In this document: piece after piece, positions 1-5,456 of the stretch
How positions within the stretch are numbered: the first letter of the stretch is position 1
Layout: the number at the start of each line of letters is the position of its first letter
From: a bacterium
GTDB lineage: Bacteria > Vulcanimicrobiota > Xenobia > Xenobiales > Xenobiaceae
NCBI GenBank assembly: GCA_017444165.1
Contig: JAFSXH010000011.1
Location: 1-5,970 of the forward strand
DNA: 5,970 bases
Direction: 5' to 3'
Translations under genes and position numbers: made by a program
Notes under the pieces: model-generated
Database searches by the model: none
The model's input: only the letters and a program-made list of their open reading frames with translations
Told to the model about the DNA's origin: nothing

Positions 1-32
1 AAATTTTCCTTAAAGGCATTAAATAAACGCAC
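1..32 (-). CDS. cdaR: Probable start of CdaR/YbbR-domain protein (partial)
   Basis: Only the first ten codons are in the window. From a GTG at 32-30 the minus strand reads open to the edge as (M)RLFNAFKEN. A short basic and aromatic lead like this is typical of YbbR-domain proteins just before their single N-terminal membrane helix. An AGGTGA-like site and an AAGGA lie just upstream, the latter overlapping the cdaA stop. The gap to cdaA is 14 nt. In Bacillota the gene after cdaA is very commonly cdaR, the membrane-anchored regulator of CdaA, and that context carries most of the call. The peptide is too short to prove the family. Confidence 0.5.
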   Translation of the reverse strand, partial: MRLFNAFKEN

Positions 33-46
33 TATTCACCTGTTCC

Positions 47-871
47 TTACATACGAGTCTTTCTTACATCTATTTCAGTTTTTCTGGTTTTGTTTGACAG
101 CTCACGACTCAAAGCCTTGCGAACTTGCGCTTCTTCCGTCATGGGCTGGCTAAAAATTCCATCTCTGGCTATGCGTATTTCACCAGTTTCTTCAGATACG
201 ACCACAATTACAGCATCGGTCTGTTCGGAGATACCAATAGCTGCCCTGTGACGAGTTCCAAAACGAGAATCTACAACCGAATCGGTCAAGGGCAAGTAAC
301 AAGCCGCCGCCAAGATCTCATTGCCGCGTATAATCACCGCCCCATCATGCAAAGGTGTTTTAGGCCAAAAGATCGTTTGCAAAAGTTTAGCAGAGATTAC
401 GCCTTTAATTAATTGGCCTGTATCTATGATCTCTTGTAAACCTGTCTCTCGTTCCAAAACGATTAGAGCTCCAAAACGAGTTCCTGAAAGATTAACGGCC
501 GCAAAAGCTATCTCGTCTATCATACTCTTTAACTCTGTTCCATCAACCTCTTTAATGGCTGTGGAACCTATAATTCCACCCTGTTGACCCAAACGACTCA
601 AAGCTCTGCGCAATTCTGGCTGAAAGACTACGGGCAGAGCTACCATCGTAGAGACCAAAATTCCATTGAGGATGTAACTCAAAGTCTGCAACTGGAATAT
701 ATAGGCGATTCCTTGCAAGACGAAGAGGGCTAATAAACCTTGTAAAATCTGTATAGCTTTAGTCCATTTGAGAGCTAAAAGTATGTAATAGAAGAATACT
801 GAGACTAAAAGTACGTCAATTAAGTCCAGATAGGTAAGATCTTGTAAAAAAGCATAAAAACTATTTCGCAC
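47..871 (-). CDS. cdaA: Diadenylate cyclase CdaA (membrane c-di-AMP synthase)
   Basis: This enzyme condenses two ATP into cyclic di-AMP, a second messenger that controls potassium and osmolyte balance and cell-wall integrity. The 274 residues match the usual CdaA length. Three hydrophobic segments lie at about 17-33, 37-56 and 65-82 and anchor the protein in the membrane. A linker follows, then the cytosolic DAC (DisA_N) domain from about 100 to 240. Both hallmark motifs are intact: DGA at 176-178 in LHDGAVII, and RHRAA at 207-211 followed by IGISE. The enzyme is therefore predicted to be active. The start is a GTG, supported by AGAGG at 882-886 that overlaps the end of the upstream gene, with a 7-nt gap between the genes. 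It sits in a minus-strand operon after ribU-like and cutA genes and before a probable cdaR. No glmM is visible within the window. Confidence 0.97.
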   Translation of the reverse strand: MRNSFYAFLQDLTYLDLIDVLLVSVFFYYILLALKWTKAIQILQGLLALFVLQGIAYIFQLQTLSYILNGILVSTMVALPVVFQPELRRALSRLGQQGGIIGSTAIKEVDGTELKSMIDEIAFAAVNLSGTRFGALIVLERETGLQEIIDTGQLIKGVISAKLLQTIFWPKTPLHDGAVIIRGNEILAAACYLPLTDSVVDSRFGTRHRAAIGISEQTDAVIVVVSEETGEIRIARDGIFSQPMTEEAQVRKALSRELSNKTRKTEIDVRKTRM

Positions 872-878
872 AGAAACT

Positions 879-1448
879 TTACCTCTTCTTCACTAAAAAA
901 AGTATCTTATTTAAACTCATACCTACTACTAAACAGGTGAAAAAACACTTTAAAAGATTAAACGGCAAAACCATAGCTACTATGTAACTAGTCAGAGAGG
1001 GCAGAGAAATATCAGTAAAAAAATTAGCCATCAGCCAGTAGGCCACAACATTGACAGGAAGCATTAAGAGAGAGGTGAGCAGACCTCCCCAGATAAAAGC
1101 CCTGATCATCTCTGAGCGATTGTAGACCCCTAATTCCACTTTGCGTCTGTATAGATAAGAACTTATACCTACTAAAGATACACCCATAATTATATTGGCA
1201 GGAATTCCCACAAACTCCCAGGGAGCCATCGAGAGCAAGAAGAAAGTCAAGTTCTTAATGACGATCACCGCTACTCCCGCCCAGGTCCCCAGCACAAAGG
1301 CCAACATAAGGGCGGGAACCTCCGAAAAATCGCAAGTCAAAAATGGAGCTGTGGGAACTAGAGGAACGCGAATGAATTGCATGAGGATCAAAGAGATCGC
1401 AGATATTAAAGCAACTTTCAACCAATCCCCAATACTTTTATTTTTCAC
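879..1448 (-). CDS. ribU: ECF transporter S component, RibU-like (probable riboflavin uptake)
   Basis: This integral membrane protein of about 189 residues is predicted to be the substrate-binding subunit of an energy-coupling-factor vitamin transporter. Hydrophobic segments near residues 11-27, 43-66, 76-97, 116-140 and 150-180 agree with the six-helix S-component fold. RibU-like signatures are visible: a PFLTCDFSEVPAL stretch near 35-47 (family pattern PFLxYDxSDxPAL), an IKN motif near 64-66, GIPANIIMG near 81-89 and a late FNLLKC near 163-168. Riboflavin is inferred from these motifs; another flavin-like or vitamin substrate is possible. The ATPase and T subunits are not in the window, as usual for group II ECF systems. 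The start is uncertain: a GTG at 1448 has GGAAA at a good distance, while a TTG at 1454 would give 191 residues and a 4-base overlap with the cutA stop. Confidence 0.85.
   Translation of the reverse strand: MKNKSIGDWLKVALISAISLILMQFIRVPLVPTAPFLTCDFSEVPALMLAFVLGTWAGVAVIVIKNLTFFLLSMAPWEFVGIPANIIMGVSLVGISSYLYRRKVELGVYNRSEMIRAFIWGGLLTSLLMLPVNVVAYWLMANFFTDISLPSLTSYIVAMVLPFNLLKCFFTCLVVGMSLNKILFLVKKR
882..886 (-). promoter_or_regulatory. Ribosome binding site of cdaA
   Basis: AGAGG on the minus strand lies 10 nt before the GTG start at 871 and sits at the 3' end of the preceding gene. It supports the non-ATG start of cdaA and suggests translational coupling. Confidence 0.55.
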
Positions 1449-1450
1449 CG

Positions 1451-1777
1451 TCAATTTCCATTCAAAGAAGAATCTATCCAGCGCAAATACTCGCTACTGC
1501 CCTCTACAATTGGCAGAGCTACTATCTCTGGAACTTCGTAAGAGTGCAATTTGTGTATCTCTTCCTCCAGCAGAGTCAACTTATCTCGTCTAGTCTTAAC
1601 TAACATCAAATACTCTCGACATTCTTCGATTGCCCCTTCCCACCAATAAATGGAGACAGCTTTAGGAAGTATATTTACACAAGCGGCTAAACGATTATTC
1701 ACTAAGTGAGTGGCAATAGACTTAGCTTCAGAAATAGAGGCCAAAGTTACCAAAACTACATAATAATCACTTTCCAT
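1451..1777 (-). CDS. cutA: CutA family divalent-cation tolerance protein
   Basis: The 108 residues cover the full length of a CutA protein, a small cytoplasmic trimer with a ferredoxin-like fold. Signature blocks are present: LAACVNI at 30-36, SIYWWEG at 42-48, a KT pair at 61-62, HSYEVPEI at 78-85 and YLRWI at 97-101. The family was linked to copper tolerance in Escherichia coli, but its molecular role is unsettled and many members probably act in other ways. The ATG start has a strong AGGAG site, and the gene begins 3 nt after the upstream stop. It ends within a few bases of the ribU-like start, so it is clearly an internal operon gene. Confidence 0.95.
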   Translation of the reverse strand: MESDYYVVLVTLASISEAKSIATHLVNNRLAACVNILPKAVSIYWWEGAIEECREYLMLVKTRRDKLTLLEEEIHKLHSYEVPEIVALPIVEGSSEYLRWIDSSLNGN

Positions 1778-1780
1778 AAC

Positions 1781-2332
1781 TCAATCTCCTAACTTAATCT
1801 TTTTATTTTTCGATCTGTTCTTGCGCAGAGTTTTACAAGCCCTGCTTTCAGAAACGTGACCTGGCAGATCAAAAGCATCGACAATCACCGTAACCGCCCC
1901 AACATCTAAACTCTTTTTAGCCCAATAATGCCAAGTATCTCCCTCCACAAACTCAGCCTGTCCGAACTCCAAGAGGTCTCCATTATCATCCAGAATCAAA
2001 ATTCCGACTTCAACGACCTTAACTTTATCGCAAGCTCTAATCTGAATGCGATCTCCTCTGCGCCCCCTATAAAATTGCAAATTTATCTCTAAAACCTCAG
2101 GAGGCTGAAAAAAATCCTCTACAGCAATTTCTAGGGTAGTACAGGAGTTGGCACAAGCCGCCTCTATATACTCTTTGCGGTGTTGAAAACGATCAGCATA
2201 AGCTAGAGCATCATGAAAATACTCCCATAAACGAGGAATAACACTGCACTTGTCACCATTAGGATGGAACAAGTAGCGAGTATCATCCTTAATATCCAGG
2301 GGCCAAGAACGCTTAAATGAAGAACTTCCCAT
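1781..2332 (-). CDS. Uncharacterised protein with Ig-like C-terminal region
   Basis: This 183-residue protein is not a family I can name. The N-terminal half (about 25-75) looks helical and contains a pattern of an acidic residue, aromatic pair and PP (EDFFQPPEV, near 72-80). The second half (about 78-165) alternates short beta strands in an Ig/fibronectin-like rhythm: YRGRRGD, IQIRACD, a strand leading into DDNGDLLEFGQAEF, a Trp-containing WHYWAKK, then a VTVIVDAFDLPGH strand near 148-160. The tail is strongly basic (RKNRSKNKKIK). I see no signal peptide or membrane helix. The ATG at 2332 is preferred; an adjacent TTG at 2335 would add one residue. No good ribosome binding site precedes either. 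As the first gene of the cutA-ribU-cdaA operon, its stop overlaps the cutA binding site region. Clean codon structure and tight spacing support a real gene; function unknown. Confidence 0.85.
   Translation of the reverse strand: MGSSSFKRSWPLDIKDDTRYLFHPNGDKCSVIPRLWEYFHDALAYADRFQHRKEYIEAACANSCTTLEIAVEDFFQPPEVLEINLQFYRGRRGDRIQIRACDKVKVVEVGILILDDNGDLLEFGQAEFVEGDTWHYWAKKSLDVGAVTVIVDAFDLPGHVSESRACKTLRKNRSKNKKIKLGD
1786..1790 (-). promoter_or_regulatory. Ribosome binding site of cutA
   Basis: AGGAG on the minus strand, 8 nt before the ATG at 1777, is the clearest Shine-Dalgarno sequence in the window. It lies in the last codons of the upstream gene, which supports coupled translation. Confidence 0.75.
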
Positions 2333-2371
2333 CAACTGTGCGTTTCAATTTTCTTAAACTTCGCTCCTGCT

Positions 2372-2383
2372 CAAATTAATTTG
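2372..2383. repeat. Perfect 12-bp palindrome, CAAATTAATTTG
   Basis: The 12 bases equal their own reverse complement. It lies 40 bp upstream of the minus-strand operon start, a position compatible with an operator or promoter-overlapping regulator site. In AT-rich DNA of this length such a palindrome could arise by chance, so only the sequence is certain, not a role. Confidence 0.35.
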
Positions 2384-2406
2384 TAATGTGTAATTCTTGA
2401 ACGAGA

Positions 2407-2435
2407 GAGAAAATTTGAAAGATTGTTGGTAAAAT
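2407..2435 (+). promoter_or_regulatory. Possible extended -10 promoter for the plus-strand operon
   Basis: TGGTAAAAT at 2427-2435 matches an extended -10 element (TGn followed by TAAAAT, five of six to consensus). GAGAAA, 17 bp upstream at 2407-2412, is only a weak -35. An A-rich tract surrounds it. If used, transcription would begin near 2442 and leave a leader of about 115 nt that includes the short open frame and hairpin. Called by eye only. Confidence 0.3.
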
Positions 2436-2472
2436 TTTTTGAAATTAGTACTAGAGGAATGGAGCTTGTGGC

Positions 2473-2502
2473 GTGAAAAAAACAATCAATAAATTAGTGT
2501 AG
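2473..2502 (+). other. Possible 9-codon leader open frame
   Basis: A GTG start 8 nt after GGAG (2461-2464) opens a frame coding MKKTINKLV and then TAG. The ribosome binding site is better than that of most neighbouring plus-strand genes. It could be a leader peptide, the stump of a lost secreted-protein gene, or chance. It ends 56 nt before the next gene. Confidence 0.2.
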
Positions 2503-2505
2503 TTG

Positions 2506-2519
2506 GGCCAGTGGTGGCC
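2506..2519 (+). repeat. Short GC-rich inverted repeat in the leader
   Basis: GGCCA and TGGCC pair perfectly around a GTGG loop, stem 5 bp, immediately after the 9-codon frame. No T tract follows, so it is not an intrinsic terminator. It may be a leader RNA hairpin or have no role. Confidence 0.3.
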
Positions 2520-2558
2520 TGCTCATAAACGGAACTTTGGAATGGAAGTATACCTCAT

Positions 2559-3419
2559 ATGATGATCTCTCCTTTAAATTCGAATAGTTATGTTCAATAT
2601 ACTTCGCCTGTATTGACGGCGGTCAGTTCGCAAACTAAAGCAGACGTGGAGCAGGCTGTTCAACCTCAACAGACAGATACTTTGGTGACGAGCTCTAACT
2701 CTGTCGATGAGCCTGTGTCTATTAACGGGGCTATGTTGAGATCTTTATCTCATCCTACAGAGAGTGGTGGTTCTAATGTACAAGAGAGTGCCTCTGTAGC
2801 TCAGATTGTGGATGAACAGAAGGTTTTGAGCGATGAGGAAGTGGCGGCGGCTTGTAATGGTATAGCCGTATCGGGTGCTTCTAGAGAAGAGCGCACTGAG
2901 TCTATTATGGAATTGTTAGGACCTGCCGTGGAGAGAGCGGAGAGTCCTGATCCCACCTGGGTTAAGGCTACTCCTGAGCAGTTAAAACTTTTTGTCGGTG
3001 AGACTCTAGAGCATATTGATGGCTTGAGAGCTATCGGCCAGTTGCGTGGTATGGACTTTTCTCACCACGATATGGAGGATGGTTGTGGTAAATTCCAGCC
3101 TCAAGTAGCTCAATTCTTAGCCCTGCCTGGTCGCAACGATGCTGTAAAATGGGCCATAGCCAAACATAATGCCGCAGAACATCACGATGTTTGGAAAGAT
3201 CCCAACGCTACTAAAGAGCAGCTAGCAGAGAGTGCCTCAGATATAATCAACGCTTGGCGCATGGAGAGGCCCGTCTATTCTAAACCTTCTTGGAGTTGGG
3301 AGAAGATCACAGATGTTATCAATTCTCAATTTGCCGATAATATGATAGGTATCGAACAGCGTGACGCGCTTTACGAGGCTATTCCCTTCCAAATGGAATA
3401 CGAGAGCAGTTTAGCTTAG
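2559..3419 (+). CDS. Uncharacterised protein: disordered N-terminus plus HD/DUF5662-like domain
   Basis: The 286 residues fall into two parts. Residues 1-85 are rich in Ser, Thr, Gln and Val without a hydrophobic signal sequence and look disordered. From about 90 on the protein is helical and acidic. Residues 138-235 carry ordered His/Asp landmarks: H152, H169-H170-D171, K178-F179, H203, H208-H209, W212, D228 and W233. This order (His, then HD with a KF pair, then HxxxxHH with a following Trp, then Asp-Trp) resembles DUF5662-type and other HD-like metal-dependent hydrolase folds; I infer this from pattern only. The substrate is unknown. Two ATGs are adjacent at 2559 and 2562, with GGAAG 10 nt before the first, so the first is chosen. 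It heads a row of same-strand genes leading into maf-mreBC, with an 18-nt gap to the next. Confidence 0.85.
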   Translation: MMISPLNSNSYVQYTSPVLTAVSSQTKADVEQAVQPQQTDTLVTSSNSVDEPVSINGAMLRSLSHPTESGGSNVQESASVAQIVDEQKVLSDEEVAAACNGIAVSGASREERTESIMELLGPAVERAESPDPTWVKATPEQLKLFVGETLEHIDGLRAIGQLRGMDFSHHDMEDGCGKFQPQVAQFLALPGRNDAVKWAIAKHNAAEHHDVWKDPNATKEQLAESASDIINAWRMERPVYSKPSWSWEKITDVINSQFADNMIGIEQRDALYEAIPFQMEYESSLA

Positions 3420-3437
3420 ATTTAGGATTAGATTATT

Positions 3438-3713
3438 ATGCCTTCAGCTAATTTTTTAGAGGCCAATTATGTAACTGGTGATAGGATCGTCTTTGTTAAA
3501 GATTGGGATCCTCACTTTGCTGCTGATGATCCATTTTATATTGATCCTATCCCTGAAGGGAGTCAGGGAACTATCGTGGCTGTCGGCTCAGATCGTGTTA
3601 AAGTCAAGATGGATGATCGAGAGATGTGGCCTAGTGTTATTGTTCTGCGTGCCGAGGCTAGCTTGAGTTTTTGTCCTCCTGAGGATACAGATTATATAAA
3701 AAGAATTTTTTAG
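3438..3713 (+). CDS. Small SH3-like beta-barrel protein, unknown function
   Basis: The 91 residues show a pattern common in SH3-like or KOW-like small barrels: GDRIVFVKD at 14-22, a Pro/Gly turn, EGSQGTIVAVG at 40-50, and RVKVKMDD at 53-60 followed by MWPSVIVL at 63-70. Related layouts occur in small Bacillota proteins of the DUF4314/DUF4926 kind, but the family assignment is not certain. An insert of about 15 acidic and aromatic residues (23-37) separates the first two strands. No signal peptide or membrane segment is present, so it is probably cytoplasmic. It lies 18 nt after the 286-residue gene and 12 nt before maf, and is preceded by AGGA at a slightly long spacing. It may work with the upstream protein, but that rests on position only. 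Confidence 0.8.
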   Translation: MPSANFLEANYVTGDRIVFVKDWDPHFAADDPFYIDPIPEGSQGTIVAVGSDRVKVKMDDREMWPSVIVLRAEASLSFCPPEDTDYIKRIF

Positions 3714-3725
3714 AAATTAAGTCGT

Positions 3726-4397
3726 ATGTCTATCGATGTGGATGAAGTTGAAGGGTGCTTATGTGATGCGCCTGCAGTGGTTTTAGCTTCTGGTTCTCCG
3801 AGGCGCAAGGAGATCTTAAGTGGGTTAGGACTAGATTTTGAAATTATTTTGCCTTGCGGGACGGTAGAGCCTGAGTTTGCAAGGGGATGTTGTTATTCTT
3901 CTTCCCAGATCGAAAAGAGAGTAAAAGACTCTGCTAAGTCTAAGGTTAAGTGTGTAGTTGACATTTTAGAGAGAGAGTCAGTCAGAGGAGAGTCTTTAAT
4001 AATCGGAGCGGATACTGTCGTCGTCTCTCGTGGGAAAGTTTTGGGCAAACCTGCAGATGCGGAAGAAGCTAAGGTTATGCTCCGCTCTCTCTCTGGCCAT
4101 TGGCATCGCGTCTTTACTGGTCTTTCTGTTGCTCAGTTGCGTAAGAGGAGGATAGTTGCATCTTGTTCTGTAACGGCTGTACACTTTCGCCACTTGCAAG
4201 ATGAGGAGATAGAAAGATATGTATCTACAGGTCATCCTTTAGATAAGGCTGGAGCTTACGGCATTCAAGAATTGGGTTCTTTATTTGTTTCTGAAATTCG
4301 CGGTTGTTATTCCAATGTGGTGGGGTTGCCAATTATCGTTTTGGACTCACTGATGAAAAGATTGGGTTGGAATATTTTAGAAATGCAAAAGTGTTAG
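3726..4397 (+). CDS. maf: Maf-family nucleoside triphosphate pyrophosphatase (YhdE type)
   Basis: Maf proteins hydrolyse non-canonical or excess nucleoside triphosphates to monophosphates and, in Bacillota, influence septum formation. The 223-residue protein has the full set of motifs: ASGSPRR at 21-27, GADTVV at 94-99, LGKP at 106-109, LSGHWHRVFTG at 122-132, DKAGAYGIQ at 173-181 and YSNVVGLP at 195-202. The AYGIQ form suggests the dTTP/UTP-acting YhdE branch rather than the m7GTP-acting YceF branch. The ATG at 3726 gives about 16 extra N-terminal residues relative to most Maf proteins and has no clear ribosome binding site; a GTG at 3777 would give a more typical N-terminus but also lacks one. 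The protein has nine cysteines. It ends 3 nt before mreB; the usual radC between them is absent. Confidence 0.95.
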   Translation: MSIDVDEVEGCLCDAPAVVLASGSPRRKEILSGLGLDFEIILPCGTVEPEFARGCCYSSSQIEKRVKDSAKSKVKCVVDILERESVRGESLIIGADTVVVSRGKVLGKPADAEEAKVMLRSLSGHWHRVFTGLSVAQLRKRRIVASCSVTAVHFRHLQDEEIERYVSTGHPLDKAGAYGIQELGSLFVSEIRGCYSNVVGLPIIVLDSLMKRLGWNILEMQKC

Positions 4398-4400
4398 CTG

Positions 4401-5453
4401 ATGTTAGATTTTTTTGATAAATTAGTGGCTGGGTTCTCGCCCGATCTAGGTCTGGATTTGGGAACGAGTTATGTAGGTATGTTAGAGTGTAATCGGGGAA
4501 AATGGCGTGAACCTGCCTGTTTGGCTTACGAGGGAACCCCGCGTCAACTTTTAACTTTGGGTGAGAAGGCTAAAATAATTGAGGGGCGTTGTGAGGAGAC
4601 TTGCAAGATAGTTCATCCGATAACTAACGGTTTTATCTATGATTATGACGGAGTTTTAGAGTTAATACGCTTGTGTTTTGCCAAGTGTACTCGTTTAGGT
4701 CTTCTGGGTCCTAGAGTTATGGTGGCTGTGCCTGTGGGCAGTTCAGAGACGGATTGGCAGGTTTACACTGATCTATGTAAGGCGGCGGGAGCACGCAGTG
4801 TGTTTGTTGTACCCTCTATTTTAGCTAGTGCTATGGGGGCAGGGTTAGATGTTTCGGGCAGTAAGACTTGCTTTGTTTTGGATATTGGAGCTGGTGTAAG
4901 TCAGGCGGCCATGATCTGTATGGGTGGAATTGTGGCGGCTGATTGTGTGCCTATAGCTGGAGATAGTTTTGATGAGAGTATTATCAATTATTGTCGTCAG
5001 GAAAAAGATTTAATTGTTGGCAAGGAGAGTGCTGAGAGGTTAAAAACAAGCGGAGGTTGTGCCTGGACTGATAAAGCAGAAGAGGAGTTTGTTGTCAAGG
5101 GTAGGGATCTCAAGAGCGGCTTGCCTAGAGCAATAAAATTGACCTCCGGTGAACTCTGTAATATTTTGAGTTCAGATCTGCAGATTATTGTCAATATGTT
5201 AGAGAGGCTTTTGCAGATTACTCCGCCTAGTTTTGTAGCTGATGTGGCTGAAAATGGACTTTGGCTCTGTGGAGGCGGGAGCTTATTGAAGGGTTTGGAG
5301 CAGTTTTTAGCCTACAAGCTGAGCCTGTTGTGTGTGAAAGTTGCTGAACCTAAACTCTGTTCTTTGAACGGTTTAGAGAAGATGTTTTATAATCCTAAAA
5401 TTATGTATACGATCTCTTCTGACAGTCTAAATAGAGCTGTGAGTAGTTTTTAA
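4401..5453 (+). CDS. mreB: MreB-like actin homologue with degenerate catalytic residues
   Basis: MreB forms membrane-bound filaments that guide lateral cell-wall synthesis. At 350 residues the length is normal. An amphipathic N-terminus (MLDFFDKLVAGF) could bind membrane. Conserved blocks follow: DLGLDLGT at 15-22, VAVPVG at 108-113, AGARSVF at 129-135, MGAGL at 145-149, AGDSFDESIINY at 186-197, KGRDLKSGLP at 233-242, LQITPP at 271-276 and the nucleotide-binding LCGGGSLLKGL at 289-299. However, canonical IEEP is replaced by VPSI (137-140) and DIGGGTTEV by DIGAGVSQA (161-169). The aligned catalytic Glu and Thr are Ser139 and Val166. The C-terminal GTG motif is also lost. Sixteen cysteines is high for MreB. 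The gene starts 3 nt after maf without a clear ribosome binding site and is followed 3 nt later by mreC, so its operon place is standard. The frame is intact, which argues against a pseudogene. Confidence 0.92.
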   Translation: MLDFFDKLVAGFSPDLGLDLGTSYVGMLECNRGKWREPACLAYEGTPRQLLTLGEKAKIIEGRCEETCKIVHPITNGFIYDYDGVLELIRLCFAKCTRLGLLGPRVMVAVPVGSSETDWQVYTDLCKAAGARSVFVVPSILASAMGAGLDVSGSKTCFVLDIGAGVSQAAMICMGGIVAADCVPIAGDSFDESIINYCRQEKDLIVGKESAERLKTSGGCAWTDKAEEEFVVKGRDLKSGLPRAIKLTSGELCNILSSDLQIIVNMLERLLQITPPSFVADVAENGLWLCGGGSLLKGLEQFLAYKLSLLCVKVAEPKLCSLNGLEKMFYNPKIMYTISSDSLNRAVSSF

Positions 5454-5456
5454 AAT

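Larger units (their letters stand above)
2333..2558. other. Divergent intergenic region between the two operons
   Basis: This AT-rich stretch separates the two oppositely directed gene blocks and must hold promoters for both. It contains a perfect 12-bp palindrome, a possible extended -10 element for the plus strand, a 9-codon open frame with a ribosome binding site, and a GC-rich hairpin, each listed separately. I found no convincing minus-strand promoter, riboswitch, terminator or DnaA-box cluster by eye. Confidence 0.6.

Noticed and set aside
125..587. Two plus-strand open frames opposite cdaA
   Set aside because: They lie antisense to an intact cdaA with all family motifs and show no recognisable domain or binding site.
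1449..1500. FMN riboswitch before the ribU-like gene
   Set aside because: The gene starts within a few bases of the cutA stop, leaving no untranslated leader for a riboswitch.
1195..1593. A 132-codon plus-strand frame across ribU and cutA
   Set aside because: It is antisense to two well-supported genes and has no coherent protein features.
2506..2519. Intrinsic terminator
   Set aside because: The stem is only 5 bp and is not followed by a T tract.
2333..2558. Replication origin at the divergent gap
   Set aside because: No DnaA-box cluster was found and no dnaA, dnaN or similar gene is nearby; the skew flip follows gene direction.
3478..3666. A 62-codon frame inside the SH3-like gene in another phase
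   Set aside because: The overlapping 91-residue frame has a structured pattern and operon spacing; the alternative is a shadow.
3996..4235. A minus-strand frame inside maf
   Set aside because: It is antisense to conserved Maf motifs and shows no features of a gene.
4997..5194. A minus-strand frame inside mreB
   Set aside because: It is antisense to conserved MreB blocks; treated as a shadow.
4401..5453. mreB as a pseudogene
   Set aside because: The frame is uninterrupted at full length, most structural blocks are conserved and it is tightly packed between maf and mreC, so decay is not the best reading.
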